Positions 26,587 to 38,400 of a stretch of DNA of 64,000 nt are shown piece by piece. The notes beneath the pieces are model-generated. The model had not been told where the DNA came from. It saw only the letters and a list, made by a program, of their open reading frames with translations, and did not search any database. The DNA is from Caldilineaceae bacterium. Its GTDB lineage: Bacteria; Chloroflexota; Anaerolineae; Caldilineales; Caldilineaceae. Numbering within the stretch: position 1 is the first letter of the stretch; every line of letters begins with the position of its first letter. A program made the position numbers and the translations under genes. The stretch spans positions 2,245,022 to 2,309,021 of the forward strand of contig OY282376.1 in assembly GCA_958295845.1 (NCBI GenBank), given 5' to 3'.

Positions 26587-29508
26587 TCACCCCGTCGCCT
26601 GCAAACCGGCGGCAATTCCATTTATGGAAAGCAGAATCGCCTGCCGCAGTCGGGGGTCATCCTCGCTTGCGTCAATTCCTGCCTGCCCGGTCCCGGACGG
26701 CAGTTCTGCACTGTCTCGCTGCTTGTTGAGCAAGGCGACCTGGATATAGTTGAGCGGATCGACATAGGGATTGCGCAAATTGATGCTGCGCTGCAGCCAG
26801 GGCTCGTTATCCAGTAGTGCAGCTTGGCCTGTAATGTCCAGAATGAGCCGCTCAGTTCGTCGAAATTCCTCCATGATCATCCCAAATATCGCGATCTGAG
26901 TTTGCTCCTCGGCCAGCGACGCGTAAAGCGCGGCAATGGTCATGTCGGCGCGACGCATCGAGAGTTGCGCCCTGTCGATCACAGTCCGGAAGAAAGGCCA
27001 GCTGCGATACATCTCCCGCAGGACGTCCATGCGCCCAGCTGATTCGACATCCAATCCTGTACCAAGGCCATACCAACCCGGCAGATTCACCCGGCTCTGA
27101 GTCCAGGCAAATACCCAGGGAATCGCGCGCAGGTCAGAAATGTCAGACGTCTGGCGGCGTTTTGCAGGACGGGACCCTATATTCATCTGTGCCAGTTGTT
27201 CAATCGGGGTCGCCTCGTGAAAATAGTTCAGAAAGGCGGGATCCTCGACCAGGCCCCTGTACTTCTGTTCCGAGCGTTCACTGGCCGCGGCCAGAATGTT
27301 CACCCAGCCCTCTTCGACTACATGAGATTCGTTCTCGCCCCCACCTCCGTCCGCCGGTGAGCCCTGTTCTGTTTCGCAACTCGCGATCAGGACGGCGTTG
27401 ACGAGCTGTTCAAGATGGCGCTTGGCAATTGCCCGGTTGCTGTAACGAGCGCTGATTACCTCACCCTGCTCGGTCAGCTTTATCCGCCCTTGAACCGATC
27501 CTGGCGGCTGCGCCAGAATAGCCCGATTCGCCGGACCACCGCCGCGACCAATCGAGCCGCCTCGCCCGTGGAAGAGCGTCAGTTTGACCCCATATTCGCT
27601 GCACGTGCGGGCCAGCCTTTCCTGGGCTTGGTAAAGCGACCAGCTCGAACGCAGGAAGCCCCCATCCTTGTTGGAGTCGCTGTAACCGATCATGATCTCC
27701 TGGCGGTTGTCGCGCAGCGCCAGATGTTCTCGATAGATCGGGGACTCGAAGAGCTCACCCATGACTTTGGGCGCCCGGATAAGGTCGTCGATCGTCTCAA
27801 AGAGGGGCGCGATGTCGATCTTGCCGAAGAGCCCGGCGTCCTTGGCCAGCAACAGCACCTCCAGCACGTGACTGACGGAGGTGGTCATGCTGATGATATA
27901 GGCGCCGATAGCCTCGGGCGCGATTCGCTCGTGAGCCTGGCGTATGAGTCGAAAAAGCGCGACCGTCTCGTTGGTCTCGTTGCTGAACAACAGGCGTGCA
28001 GTCAAGGGACGCGGGCTCTCAATCTCCTCGACAAGCAACCGGGTCCGCTCCTCCTCCGACAACGCTGCGTAACTGAAACCCGCGTCTTGCGCCCTGTAAT
28101 AGCCATTCAGCAGTTCAGTTACCGCCTCGCGATGGCGTTCGGAGTGCTGGCGTATGTCCATTGAGGCCAGATGGAAGCCAAATATACGGGCCTGCTGCAC
28201 GAGCCGGGCAAAGCGGCCATCGGCCAGCCGGTCGCCCTTGTTCTGCCGCAAGCTCTCCTGAATTAGCTCCAGGTCGGAGATGAATTCGGCCGCACTGGGG
28301 TACGCCCAGGGGTCCGGGCGCTGCGCCTGCCAGGCTTCCCTGTTCTGGGCCAATGTCGCGCCCAGCCTCCGGTAGATTAGGATCATCTTCTGGCGGTATG
28401 GTTCCAGAGAAAAGCGGTCTAAGCGCGCTTTGTCGCTCGGTGGGGCGCTGTCCAGGTCCTCTGCCAAACTATCCAAAAATGCCCTGGAGAAGGCGCCCCG
28501 CGAATTCGCCACGCTGAGATGCCCATACATACCGACAACGGTCCGGCGATAGAGCTCGAGCGCCTGCTCCTTCTGCTGGCGCAGAGCGTCTTCGGTGACA
28601 TCCTGGGTTACATAGGGATTCCCGTCCCGGTCTCCGCCGATCCACGAACCGTATCGCAGAAAAGTAGACAGATTGCCTGATGCCTCTTCACCCTTGTCGC
28701 TGACTTTGCTCTCAGGAAATTCCCTATCAAGGGCAGAGTTCAACTCGCCGTAAATGTCAGGCAAAAGTTCGAACAACGTAGTATCGAAGAAGTAGAGCCC
28801 TTCACGCACTTCATCCAAGACATCAGGACGCCGGTCCCGGTTCACGTCGCTCTGCCACAGCGAAACAACGATTTCACGAATCTGATCCCAGTTTTCTTTC
28901 TTTTCGCTTGGCAAAAGGACATGGGCGTCCAGTTCGCGCAGCAGTCTGGTCAAGTCCAACAGTTTCAGCAGGATCGTTCGGCGTTTGGCCTCGGTCGGAT
29001 GTGCCGTGAATACGGGCTTGATCAACATCTCATCGAGCAGTCGCCGCACTTCGGAAGGTTCCGCTCCCCCTTGGCGCAGCCCTTTGACCGCTGCCGCAAT
29101 GGTCTCGGGCATCTGCCGGCCGTTCTCTTCCGCATCGGCAGTTCGCTGGCGAATGACGCGTACCCGCTGCTGCTCTTCGGCCAGGTTTATCAACTGGAAG
29201 TAGGTTGTAAAGGCTTTCAACACGCCGAGCGTGCCGTCGAGATCGCTGACCAGATCTTCTGTCAGACGCTCGATCCGCGGGCCCGCGGTCTGGTCTCCCT
29301 GGCGCTGGGCTCGCGTCAGGGCGCGTAACTCTTCAACCAGGTCGAAGATGGCCTGGCCTTCCTGCTCGACGATCGTTTCGCCGAGAAGGTTGCCCAGCTG
29401 GCGAACCGTCCAGCGCAACCAGGGGTCGACGTCGGGTTGCGAAGTCTCATCGCCTCCACCCGGTTCAACCCTGGTCTCGATTTGCCCCTGCTCTGACAGA
29501 GTAGCCAT
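26587..29508 (-). CDS. ppc: Phosphoenolpyruvate carboxylase
   Basis: A 973-residue bacterial-type PEPC that carboxylates phosphoenolpyruvate to oxaloacetate, an anaplerotic reaction. Catalytic motifs are VFTAHPTEAKRRTILLKL (the catalytic His and Arg), GYSDSNKDGGFLRSSWSLYQ (the catalytic Lys region) and LFHGRGGSIGRGGGPANRAI, the flexible glycine-rich loop near the active site. The C-terminus ends in NG, close to the family's usual N-T-G. An N-terminal extension of about 25 residues is Gly/Glu-rich. CAGGAAA precedes the ATG. It lies between leuB and cimA in a branched-chain amino acid run, an unusual place; the likely logic is replenishing oxaloacetate and hence 2-oxoglutarate/glutamate while pyruvate and acetyl-CoA are withdrawn. 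Confidence 0.97.
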   Translation of the reverse strand: MATLSEQGQIETRVEPGGGDETSQPDVDPWLRWTVRQLGNLLGETIVEQEGQAIFDLVEELRALTRAQRQGDQTAGPRIERLTEDLVSDLDGTLGVLKAFTTYFQLINLAEEQQRVRVIRQRTADAEENGRQMPETIAAAVKGLRQGGAEPSEVRRLLDEMLIKPVFTAHPTEAKRRTILLKLLDLTRLLRELDAHVLLPSEKKENWDQIREIVVSLWQSDVNRDRRPDVLDEVREGLYFFDTTLFELLPDIYGELNSALDREFPESKVSDKGEEASGNLSTFLRYGSWIGGDRDGNPYVTQDVTEDALRQQKEQALELYRRTVVGMYGHLSVANSRGAFSRAFLDSLAEDLDSAPPSDKARLDRFSLEPYRQKMILIYRRLGATLAQNREAWQAQRPDPWAYPSAAEFISDLELIQESLRQNKGDRLADGRFARLVQQARIFGFHLASMDIRQHSERHREAVTELLNGYYRAQDAGFSYAALSEEERTRLLVEEIESPRPLTARLLFSNETNETVALFRLIRQAHERIAPEAIGAYIISMTTSVSHVLEVLLLAKDAGLFGKIDIAPLFETIDDLIRAPKVMGELFESPIYREHLALRDNRQEIMIGYSDSNKDGGFLRSSWSLYQAQERLARTCSEYGVKLTLFHGRGGSIGRGGGPANRAILAQPPGSVQGRIKLTEQGEVISARYSNRAIAKRHLEQLVNAVLIASCETEQGSPADGGGGENESHVVEEGWVNILAAASERSEQKYRGLVEDPAFLNYFHEATPIEQLAQMNIGSRPAKRRQTSDISDLRAIPWVFAWTQSRVNLPGWYGLGTGLDVESAGRMDVLREMYRSWPFFRTVIDRAQLSMRRADMTIAALYASLAEEQTQIAIFGMIMEEFRRTERLILDITGQAALLDNEPWLQRSINLRNPYVDPLNYIQVALLNKQRDSAELPSGTGQAGIDASEDDPRLRQAILLSINGIAAGLQATG

Positions 29509-29620
29509 TCCGCATTTCCTGGGCGTACACCTGAAGCGGACGCCCTTTTTCTAATCCTGACCCCTATACAAGGAAGCGTACCTGCAACATTCTGATACTA
29601 CGCAGAAAGGCGCACCCTTG

Positions 29621-30709
29621 CTAAGAGTCACTCAACTCCTGCACGACGAGATTGCCCAGTACCTCTGTGCCCGCCGTCTCGGTTCCGGGCTGGGCAATAT
29701 CCGGAGTTCGTACCCCCAAATCCAGAATCGCATCCACTGCTGCCTCGACTGCCTCGGCCTCCTTCTCCAGGCCCAGACTGTGACGGAGAAGCATGGCGCT
29801 GCTCAGAATCGCGGCCAGAGGATTTGCAATGCCCCGACCTGCTATGTCAGGCGCGCTTCCGTGAATCGGCTCATAGAGGCCGAGCGGTAGATCATGTCGG
29901 TTGCTGACGTCGCCCAGACTGGCGGAGGGCAACATGCCCATCGACCCGGCCAGCATCGAAGCCTCATCCGTGAGGATGTCGCCGAACAGGTTCCCGGCAA
30001 CGACTACGTCGAAGTCTGCGGGCCGGCGGATCAGGTGCATGGCCATGGCGTCGACCAGAATGTGCTCAACCTCTAATTCCGGATAGTCGGCGAGTGCCTC
30101 GGTAGCGACGCTGCGCCAGAGGCGGGAGGAGGCGAGAACATTCGCCTTGTCCACACTGGCAAGGCGGCGATTGCGGTCCATGGCTGAGTCCGCGGCCAGC
30201 CTGACAACGCGATCGATCTCCGGCCTTGTATAAAGCATCGTGTCAAACGCTTCAAAGTTGTCTTCGGGCTCTTTGCGCTCGCCGAAATAGATGCCTCCGG
30301 TCAATTCGCGAACGACCAGAAGGTCCACGCCTTCCAGTGTCTCCTCCTTGATCGTGCTGGCCGAGAGCAACTGGGGCTGAAGCTTGACGGGCCTCAAGTT
30401 GGCGAACAAGTCCAGGCTTTTGCGCAGGGCGAGCACGCCCTGTTCAGGCCTGTCGGACAGGCTGGGGTCGTCCCACTTTGGTCCGCCTACCGCGCCCAGC
30501 AGCACGGCCTCGGCCGCGGAGGCGGCTTCGACAGTCTCATCCGGCAAACTGGTGCCCAACTCATCGATGGACCGTCCGCCGATCTGCTGATGGTCGAATA
30601 CAAAGTCGTGGCCGAATCGGCCAGCAACAGCCGCCAGGACCTTTTTGGCCTCCGCTGTGACCTCAGGACCAATCCCGTCACCATCCAGAATTACAATCGT
30701 TGCATCCAT
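29621..30709 (-). CDS. leuB: 3-isopropylmalate dehydrogenase
   Basis: A 362-residue NAD-dependent oxidative decarboxylase that converts 3-isopropylmalate to 2-oxoisocaproate; it usually also accepts the methylmalate of the citramalate route. [20 protein letters not shown] is the N-terminal motif. [19 protein letters not shown] contains the substrate loop with the Arg and Tyr, and [20 protein letters not shown] holds the conserved metal-binding Asp residues. The [14 protein letters not shown] segment is the NAD-binding motif. Length is typical. GAGGG lies about 11 nt before the ATG. Separated from the upstream methyltransferase by 208 nt and from ppc downstream by 112 nt. Confidence 0.96.
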   Translation of the reverse strand: MDATIVILDGDGIGPEVTAEAKKVLAAVAGRFGHDFVFDHQQIGGRSIDELGTSLPDETVEAASAAEAVLLGAVGGPKWDDPSLSDRPEQGVLALRKSLDLFANLRPVKLQPQLLSASTIKEETLEGVDLLVVRELTGGIYFGERKEPEDNFEAFDTMLYTRPEIDRVVRLAADSAMDRNRRLASVDKANVLASSRLWRSVATEALADYPELEVEHILVDAMAMHLIRRPADFDVVVAGNLFGDILTDEASMLAGSMGMLPSASLGDVSNRHDLPLGLYEPIHGSAPDIAGRGIANPLAAILSSAMLLRHSLGLEKEAEAVEAAVDAILDLGVRTPDIAQPGTETAGTEVLGNLVVQELSDS

Positions 30710-30917
30710 TCGTCGCTTTTCCCTCTTGAGTACCTTCCCTGGCTTCTTTCTTCAATAGCAAAGTCACGAGGGCTGATGATACACGCTTTGAACAAAAAAA
30801 TTCTTCAGGAGTACTTCGCTCGCAAGCCAAGTTTGCCTACCTCTTGCCTTCGAGTCTGGCTCTCCAAAGAGCTAAGGCATAGGTCATATCTGCCAACAAT
30901 GAATGTGAACATGCAGG

Positions 30918-31724
30918 CTACGCCTGGTAGTCGATATCATCGTCTATCGACAGGGGGCGTCTGCCCCCAAAGACGGCAAGTTCGAACACTCTGAAATAGC
31001 AGTCGACATCCTCAAAGCCGATTTCGCGCAGCCAATCACACTGCGACTCCACCGGGGACAGTATATTGGCCCCTCTGTCCTCCCGGTTGTGGTAAGCCGC
31101 CGCCACCTGGTCGCGTGTCTGGCCGTCACCATCGGTCAACTGGCTTGCCCACAGCGTGTCGATGAAATAGTCGTCATAGATCGCCTCGATTCGAGGTGTC
31201 GCCGACGAGACATGTTCGATGTTCACGAAAATGCCCCCGGGCACGAGCAGATCAAAGATATCGATGTAAATCTGGCGCTTTATCGGATCGGAGTGGTGGT
31301 GAATGGAGAACCCGGAGACAACCACGTCGAACGGCCCATGGGCGGAGATGATATCGAACCAGCCGGGGTCTGTGTAGTCGGCAGACGAGACGTGCAGCGA
31401 GCTGCTATAGGCCTGCAGATTGCTCAGGGCTGCCTGGAGCATAGGGGTGGAGAAATCAACCAATGTCCCTTTTGCGCTGGGATATTTCTCCAGGATCGTT
31501 GCCGCCAGAATGCCGTCGCCGCAGCCCAGATCCAGAAAACTGTGCACAGGCCGGTCGCTCTGGGTCTGGTCGTCGCCCGGCCCCGCGATCACCCGCATCA
31601 TCACATCCAGCTGGATCTGCGCCAGCGGGACGCCCTTTCGCACACTTCGGAGGTATCCGTCAACCAGAGAGGGGTTCTTCCACACCGCACTCTTGCCATC
31701 CGCCAGAGGCGCGCCCGTTGTCAT
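30918..31724 (-). CDS. Class I SAM-dependent methyltransferase
   Basis: A 268-residue Rossmann-fold methyltransferase. VHSFLDLGCGDGILAATILE is motif I (SAM binding), GTLVDFSTPMLQAALSNL motif II, SSADYTDPGWF the adenine contact, and FDVVVSGFSIHHHSD motif IV. LVPGGIFVNIEHV is the post-motif strand. I prefer the ATG at 31724 because AAAGGGG stands 9 nt upstream; an in-frame TTG at 31796 gives 292 residues. The layout resembles CmoA- or trans-aconitate-type small-molecule methyltransferases. It lies between leuD and leuB. Yeast Tmt1 methylates trans-aconitate and 3-isopropylmalate, so a pathway metabolite is a conceivable substrate, but nothing in the sequence proves this. Confidence 0.85.
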   Translation of the reverse strand: MTTGAPLADGKSAVWKNPSLVDGYLRSVRKGVPLAQIQLDVMMRVIAGPGDDQTQSDRPVHSFLDLGCGDGILAATILEKYPSAKGTLVDFSTPMLQAALSNLQAYSSSLHVSSADYTDPGWFDIISAHGPFDVVVSGFSIHHHSDPIKRQIYIDIFDLLVPGGIFVNIEHVSSATPRIEAIYDDYFIDTLWASQLTDGDGQTRDQVAAAYHNREDRGANILSPVESQCDWLREIGFEDVDCYFRVFELAVFGGRRPLSIDDDIDYQA

Positions 31725-31813
31725 CCGCTTCATCCCCTTTCCACTCGCCGGCTCTTGATCTGCTGCTACCTGAATCCTCTGGATGGGATCCGTCAACCTG
31801 AGATCAAGTGCCG

Positions 31814-32431
31814 TCAGAATGATGCAGCGGCCTCGAAGGCGCTGATCTGCTCCCCCTTGTCCAGTAGATAGCCAAGGTCATCCAGGCCCCGCAGGAGGCA
31901 CTGCTTGCGAAAGGGATCGATGTCAAATGACAAGGGGCCGTCCGTATCCCCCACTGCACCGCTGTCAAGGTCCGGCAATGTGACCGTCTGGCCTTGCAGG
32001 TCGACGCAAATGCTGGTTCGAGGAACCTCCTCGACCAGATCGAGCAGACGGCCGACTGTCTCCTCGGGCAGTTGGATCGGCAAGAGTCCGTTCTTCAGGC
32101 TATTGTTGTAAAAAATATCGGCAAAAGCAGGTGAGATTACAGCGCGGAATCCGTACTGGGTGAGCGCCCATACTGCATGTTCGCGGCTCGAGCCAATGCC
32201 AAAATTTCGGCCGGCCACAAGAATTTGGGAGCCCTGGTATTGGGGTTGATTGAGAACAAAGTCTGGGTTCGGGCCGCCGTCACGCCCGTAACGCCACCAC
32301 GAAAAAAGCCCCTCGCCCATGCCTTCCTGTGTGACGGCCGTAAGATAGCGGGCCGGTATGATCTGGTCGGTGTCGACGTTCTCGGTGCGCAGAGGCAGTG
32401 CGGTTGAAGTCAGTGTGGTGAAAGGCTGCAT
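31814..32431 (-). CDS. leuD: 3-isopropylmalate dehydratase small subunit
   Basis: A 205-residue swivelling domain partner of LeuC; together they isomerise 2- to 3-isopropylmalate and hydrate/dehydrate citramalate. LPLRTENVDTDQIIPARYLT contains the conserved N-V-D-T-D-Q-I-I-P motif. ILVAGRNFGIGSSREHAVWA is the GSSREHA substrate-binding loop. ISPAFADIFYNNSLKNGLLP is the conserved C-terminal strand. Length is typical of the bacterial LeuD (about 200). Its ATG overlaps the leuC stop by one base (TGATG), so translation is coupled and subunits would be made in fixed ratio. Confidence 0.97.
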   Translation of the reverse strand: MQPFTTLTSTALPLRTENVDTDQIIPARYLTAVTQEGMGEGLFSWWRYGRDGGPNPDFVLNQPQYQGSQILVAGRNFGIGSSREHAVWALTQYGFRAVISPAFADIFYNNSLKNGLLPIQLPEETVGRLLDLVEEVPRTSICVDLQGQTVTLPDLDSGAVGDTDGPLSFDIDPFRKQCLLRGLDDLGYLLDKGEQISAFEAAASF

Positions 32432-33834
32432 CAGAGAATCTCCCGCACGTCGGTGACACGGCCGTTGACCGCCGCCGCGGCCGCCATGATCGGGCTCATC
32501 AACAGGGAGCGGCTGCCCGGCCCCTGCCTGCCCATGAAATTGCGGTTGCTGGTACTGGCCACGTACTTTCCTTCACCCGCCTTGTCGTCATTCATCGCCA
32601 GGCACATGCTGCAGCCTGCGCCGCGCCACTCAAATCCGGCCTCACTGAATATTCTGTCGAGGCCTTCTGCTTCGGCCTGAGCCTTGACCGCCTTCGAGCC
32701 GGGCACAACCAGTGCCTCCACGCTAGCCGGTACGCGGCGCCCTTTGGCGATTTCAGCGGCAGCGCGCAAATCTTCGATCCGGCTGTTCGTGCAGGAGCCG
32801 ATGAAAACGATGTCAACATGCTGGCCTTCGATTGGTTGGCCCTCGGTGAGACCCATATAGTCCAGCGCATTCTGCAGGCTGCGTCTTTCCGCCGGGTCGT
32901 CCAAATCGCTCGCCTTGGGCACACGTTGGGTGACCGCCACGCCCTGCCCGGGGTTGGTTCCATAGGTCACCATGGGCTCAAGCACCGATGCGTCGAGCGT
33001 CATCTCCCTGTCGAAGTCCGCGTCGTCGTCCGTCCTCAAGGTGCGCCAGTAGGCGACGGCCCTGTCCCAGGCCTCCCCTTTCGGCGCGTAAGTTCGCCCC
33101 TTGATGTATTCAAAAGTCGTCTCGTCGGGCGCAATTAGTCCGGCGCGTGCGCCTCCCTCAATGCTCATATTGCAAATGGTCATGCGGCTGGCCATGTCAA
33201 GAGCCCGAATCGCCTCTCCCCGGTATTCAAACACGTAGCCAACGCCGCCGCCGGCCCCATTCTTGGCAATAATGGCGAGGATGATATCCTTCGCTGTGAC
33301 GCCCACGCCAAGTGACCCTTCAACGTTTATGGCAAAGGTCATCGCCTTCTTCTGCATTAGGCACTGGGTCGCCAGCACGTGGCCGACCTCACTCGTACCG
33401 ATACCGAAAGCGAGCGCGCCGAAAGCGCCGTGAGTGCTCGTGTGGCTGTCGCCGCAAACAATGGTCATGCCCGGCTGTGTGACGCCCAATTCCGGTCCGA
33501 TCACATGGACGATGCCCTGTATGTCCCCCTCAATGTCAAATAGTGGAACGTCGAACTCTTCGCAATTTGTGCGCAGGGCCCGAACCTGTGTGGCCGCGTC
33601 TTCCGGCCAGTCAAGCTCCACCGCCCCGATGCGGGTGGGGATGGCGTGGTCCATCGTCGCGAAGGTCTTGTCGGGGCGCCGCACCGGCAGGCCTCGTTCC
33701 CGAAGTGTGGCAAACGCTTGCGGTGAGGTGACTTCATGCACCAGGTGGGCATCTATATAGAGTACGGCAGGCGCGCCCTCGTCCTGTGCGATTACATGCG
33801 CATCCCAGATCTTTTCGAACAGCGTCTTTCCCAT
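32431..33834 (-). CDS. leuC: 3-isopropylmalate dehydratase large subunit
   Basis: A 467-residue aconitase-family [4Fe-4S] enzyme. [20 protein letters not shown] gives the first cluster Cys, and [20 protein letters not shown] the other two (C-x-x-C). [20 protein letters not shown] and [20 protein letters not shown] are the substrate-binding motifs. Length is normal for the bacterial LeuC. It acts with LeuD in leucine synthesis and, because cimA is nearby and no second dehydratase is present in the window, probably also in the citramalate branch. TAGGAAT precedes the ATG. It follows gltD by 48 nt, suggesting that gltBD and leuCD are transcribed together. Confidence 0.97.
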   Translation of the reverse strand: MGKTLFEKIWDAHVIAQDEGAPAVLYIDAHLVHEVTSPQAFATLRERGLPVRRPDKTFATMDHAIPTRIGAVELDWPEDAATQVRALRTNCEEFDVPLFDIEGDIQGIVHVIGPELGVTQPGMTIVCGDSHTSTHGAFGALAFGIGTSEVGHVLATQCLMQKKAMTFAINVEGSLGVGVTAKDIILAIIAKNGAGGGVGYVFEYRGEAIRALDMASRMTICNMSIEGGARAGLIAPDETTFEYIKGRTYAPKGEAWDRAVAYWRTLRTDDDADFDREMTLDASVLEPMVTYGTNPGQGVAVTQRVPKASDLDDPAERRSLQNALDYMGLTEGQPIEGQHVDIVFIGSCTNSRIEDLRAAAEIAKGRRVPASVEALVVPGSKAVKAQAEAEGLDRIFSEAGFEWRGAGCSMCLAMNDDKAGEGKYVASTSNRNFMGRQGPGSRSLLMSPIMAAAAAVNGRVTDVREIL

Positions 33835-33882
33835 TCTTTGATTCCTAGCCTTTGGATTATTGGGAGCCGGCGAACGGGCGAA

Positions 33883-35382
33883 TCACGGTAAACTGGTCTC
33901 ACCCATCAAGTAACGGTCGCACTCTCGCGCTGCGCCGCGCCCCTCGTTGATCGCCCACACGACCAGGCTCTGGCCGCGACGCATGTCGCCCGCCGCGTAA
34001 ACGCCCGGTACATTAGTAGCGTAATCTCCGTACTCTGCCTGGGCATTGGAGCGGGCATCCCGTTCCACGCCAAGCTGGTCCAGCACCGGATTCTCCGGCC
34101 CTCGAAAACCCATCGCCAGAAATACCAGCTGGGCCGGCCAAACCTTCTCGGTGCCCGGCACCTCGCGCAACTGAGGACGCTGGCCGTTTTCGCTTGGCAG
34201 CCACTCGATCATGACCGTATGCAACTCCTTGAGCCGGCCGTTCTCGTCTCCAACGAACCTCTTTGTACTGATCAGGAAAGTGCGGGGGTCGTCGCCAAAC
34301 CGCGCCGCTGCCTCGGCGTGACCGTAATCGACGCGAAAGATGTGCGGCCATTCGGGCCAGGGATTACTGGGGGCCCGCTCCGGCGGCGGCTTGGGCATGA
34401 TTTCGAACATGTTGACGCTGTTGCATCCGTGGCGCATCGCAGTTCCCAGGCAATCATTGCCGGTGTCTCCGCCGCCAATAACGATAACGTCTTTGCCCTC
34501 GGCAGAAATGAATGGATAGTCGAAGCCCTCACCGGGAACTTCACCGTACTTGCTATCCAAAACATGCTTTGTATTGCCGTGCAGAAACTCCATCGCAAAA
34601 TGGACACCTTCCAACTCTCTGCCCTCAATCGGCAGATTATTGGGATTGGTTGCGCCGCCGCACAGCACGATGGCATCGTTCCCTTCCAGCAGACTGTCGG
34701 CTGGGATGTCTTTGCCGACTTCGCAGTTAGTTACGAATGTAACGCCTTCGGCCCGCATCAGGTCGACCCGCTGCTCGACGCGCTCCTTTTCCAACTTCAT
34801 ATTGGGGATGCCGTACATCAGCAGCCCCCCAATGCGGTCAGCCCTTTCATAGACAGTAACAGTATGACCGGCGGAATTCAGCTGGTCCGCGCAGGCCAGC
34901 CCAGCCGGACCCGATCCGACGACCGCCACCTTTTTGCCGGTCCGTATGGCCGGTGGCTGAGCTACGACCCAGCCCTCCTCAAATCCCTTGTCGATGATCG
35001 CGCACTCAATGCTCTTGATCGTGACAGGAGGCTCGATAATGCCAAGCGTGCACGACCCTTCACACGGGGCAGGGCAGACGCGACCGGTAAATTCAGGGAA
35101 ATTATTGGTCGCGTGCAGTCTGTCCAGCGCCTCGCGCCAGCGGTTCTGATAGACCAGATCATTCCACTCAGGGATCAGGTTATTGATGGGGCAGCCGCCC
35201 TCCGGCATCGTCCCCGTATGGCAAAAGGGAATGCCGCAGTCCATGCAGCGGGCGCCCTGCTCCTGTAGGTCCTGCGTCGACAGGTGGAGATGAAACTCGT
35301 CCCAATCTTGAATTCGTTCAAGGGGCGCGCGCTCCGGAAATGGCTGCCGCTCGAATTCAAGAAAGCCGGTTGGTTTACCCAT
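33883..35382 (-). CDS. gltD: Glutamate synthase small (beta) subunit
   Basis: A 499-residue NADPH-dependent oxidoreductase subunit that passes electrons to GltB. The N-terminal [15 protein letters not shown] and [17 protein letters not shown], followed by [16 protein letters not shown], provide Cys residues for two [4Fe-4S] clusters. [20 protein letters not shown] with [17 protein letters not shown] is the FAD domain; [20 protein letters not shown] is the NADPH domain. [20 protein letters not shown] is the C-terminal FAD contact. Length is slightly above the E. coli enzyme. CAGGAG precedes the ATG. It is 77 nt downstream of gltB, the usual gltBD order. Confidence 0.97.
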   Translation of the reverse strand: MGKPTGFLEFERQPFPERAPLERIQDWDEFHLHLSTQDLQEQGARCMDCGIPFCHTGTMPEGGCPINNLIPEWNDLVYQNRWREALDRLHATNNFPEFTGRVCPAPCEGSCTLGIIEPPVTIKSIECAIIDKGFEEGWVVAQPPAIRTGKKVAVVGSGPAGLACADQLNSAGHTVTVYERADRIGGLLMYGIPNMKLEKERVEQRVDLMRAEGVTFVTNCEVGKDIPADSLLEGNDAIVLCGGATNPNNLPIEGRELEGVHFAMEFLHGNTKHVLDSKYGEVPGEGFDYPFISAEGKDVIVIGGGDTGNDCLGTAMRHGCNSVNMFEIMPKPPPERAPSNPWPEWPHIFRVDYGHAEAAARFGDDPRTFLISTKRFVGDENGRLKELHTVMIEWLPSENGQRPQLREVPGTEKVWPAQLVFLAMGFRGPENPVLDQLGVERDARSNAQAEYGDYATNVPGVYAAGDMRRGQSLVVWAINEGRGAARECDRYLMGETSLP

Positions 35383-35459
35383 TCGAAGTCTCCTGGCTGC
35401 GTATTGCGTGGAAAGGGTTAACGCGCAATACAGGGTCGTTGTACTCAGTTACGCAGTGC

Positions 35460-38400
35460 TCAATTCCCGCTCACGCGCGCCGCCACGTCCTGGCTGTTGC
35501 GCTCGAATGCGGCCATCATTGCCTCCGCCCCTTTGAGACCCATGGCTTCTACTTCCGCGAGACATTGCTGCATGCGCTTGTAATCTCTCGGCAACACCTT
35601 CACAAATTTGTCTACGTAATTATCCCAGTCCGAAAGGATCCGTCCGGCCACTTCCGAGTTGGTGTAGGCATAGTGGCGCTGGACCATTTCTCGGACTTCG
35701 GCGATCTCATCCGCGTCTTCTAGCTTCCCGATCTCGACCATTTCCAGGTTCACGCGCCTGTCGAAATGGACGCCGTCCACCGGTTCTTCGTCCAGGACAT
35801 AGGCGATACCGCCGGACATGCCAGCCGCGAAATTCCGTCCGGTCCGCCCCAACACGACCACCCGTCCGCCTGTCATGTACTCGCAGCCATGGTCGCCTAC
35901 ACCCTCAATCACCGCGTGCATACCCGAGTTTCGAACACAGAAGCGTTCACCGGCCATGCCGCGAACGTAGGCCTGGCCGCTCGTCGCGCCATAAAAAGCC
36001 ACATTGCCAATGATAATGTTGTCTTCGGCTTTGAATGTTGAGCCGTACGGCGGGTAGGCGATGATCTTGCCGCCCGAGAGCCCCTTACCAAAATAGTCGT
36101 TGCCGTCACCCTCGAGTTCCAACGTCATCCCTGAGGGTATAAAGGCTCCGAAACTCTGACCAGCCGCGCCCCGGAAGTGCAGTTGGATTGTGTCCTCAGG
36201 CAGCCCGTCCGGTCCGAAGCGGCGAGTGATCTCACTGCCCGTAATGGTACCCACAACACGGTTCGTGTTGCGAATGGGGAGAGACTCCTTGACTCGATCA
36301 AGTACGACCTCCCGCCCGTCGCCGCTCTCGGCTGCGTGGGCCTGCTGTACGTCCTCTACGCTGTTCTCCAGCGCGGGCTTGCAGAGTTCGAGCAGAGTCG
36401 TATTGTCCAGTGCTATGTCGAGTCCGTGGTCCTGGTCTATCTGGCAATAGCGCCCCCAGTCCTCTGGCACGTCGGGTCGATGCAAGATAGCGGTCAGGTC
36501 GATGCCCTGCGCCTTCCAATGGTCAATCGAAAGTGGCGCTTCCAGGCAGTCGGTGCGGCCTAACATCTCATTTACGGTCCGGAAACCAAGCTTCGCCATG
36601 TACTCCCGCAACTCCTGGGCGATAAAGTACATGAAATTGACAACGTGCTGGGGGTCCCCCGTGTACATTTTTCGCAGTTCGGGATTCTGCGTTGCCACGC
36701 CTACTGGACAGGTGTCCAGGTGACAGACGCGCATCATGATGCAGCCAAGCGCCACCAGCGGACTCGTGGCGAAGCCGAACTCCTCCGCCCCCAACAGGGC
36801 AGCGATCGCAAGGTCGCGACCCGTCTTGAGCTGCCCGTCGGTCTCGACAACCACGCGGCTCCGCAGATTGTTTATCAGCAGCGTCTGGTGTGTCTCGGCT
36901 ACGCCCAGCTCCCAGGGCAGCCCGGCATGCTTGATGCTCGTCTGCGGCGAAGCACCCGTGCCCCCGTCATGGCCGCTGATCAGAATAACGTCGGCATGGC
37001 CCTTGGCGACGCCCGCGGCGACCGTGCCGACCCCAACCTCCGACACCAGTTTGACATTGATCCGGGCATGGTGGTTGGAGTTCTTGAGGTCATGGATCAA
37101 CTCGGCCAGATCCTCAATAGAATAGATGTCATGGTGCGGCGGGGGCGAAATCAGTCCCACGCCCGGCGTCGAGTGCCGCACCTCCGCGATCCACGGGTAG
37201 ACCTTCTTGCCTGGCAGCTGACCACCTTCGCCCGGCTTGGCGCCCTGTGCCATCTTGATCTGCAGTTCTCTGGCATTGACAAGATAGTTGCTGGTTACCC
37301 CGAAGCGGGCAGATGCCACCTGCTTGATAGCGCTGTTCTTCGAATCACCGTTCGATTCAAGCATGTAACGCGCCGGATCTTCGCCGCCTTCGCCCGTGTT
37401 GCTCCGCCCCCCGATGCGGTTCATCGCGATCGCCAGGGTCTCATGCGCCTCTTTACTGATCGAACCATAGGACATGGCCCCAGTCTTGAATCGTTTGCAG
37501 ATAGACTCGACCGATTCAACCTCCTCGATAGGGATGCTCGTGGCCCCTTCAAAATCAAACTCCAGGAGGCCGCGCAGGTTGCACCATTCCTTGTTCATCT
37601 CGTCAATGTCCTTCGTATAGGCCTTGAAGGAACTGTAGTCGTTGTCGCGCGTGGCCTTCTGCAACAGGTGCACGGTACGGGGATTGAAAAGGTGCAGTTC
37701 CCCGTCTTTACGCCACTGGTAATCACCGCCTGGCGAAAGCAGTTGCCCGCCGTGTCCATTGCCGTTGGCTGCCGTCGCCTCTGCGTTCGCTGCAACGAGA
37801 CCGTGGCCGTTGGACTCGGACTGTGCATAGAGGCGGACAGGATAGGCTCGATCGTGCCGAATCTTGATTTCGCTGAAAATCTCCTTGAGACCAATGCCTT
37901 CGACACGGCTGGATGTCCAGGTGAAATACTTGTCGATTAGTCTCTGGCTCAAGCCGAGCGCCTCGAATATCTGGGCCCCGCAATAGCTCTGGATTGTCGA
38001 GATGCCCATCTTTGACAGCACCTTGGTGACACCCTTCATTGCCGCCTTGACATAGTTGTACATCGCCGTGTCGTGGTCAATGCCGACAAGGAGCCGGTCC
38101 TCGATCATCTGGTCCAGCGTCTCCAGAGCCAGGTAGGGGTTTACCGCCGTCGCGCCAAACCCAATCAGAAGTGCGAGATGATGGACCTCACGCGGCTCCC
38201 CTGATTCGACGATCAGTGCGGTCTGGGTCCTTGTCTCATTTCGGATCAAATGATGATGCAGCCCTGATGTTGCCAGCAAAGCTGGGATTGGGGCGATACC
38301 GGGACCGACGCCGCGGTCAGAAAGGATCAGGATATTGACCCCATCCTCTATGGCCTCCGTCGCGGCCTGGAACAGATCTTCGAGCGCCTGCTCCAGCCCT

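Noticed and set aside
33434..33760. Antisense frames over leuC, gltB and other conserved genes
   Set aside because: They are shadows of well-supported genes with clear motifs on the other strand.
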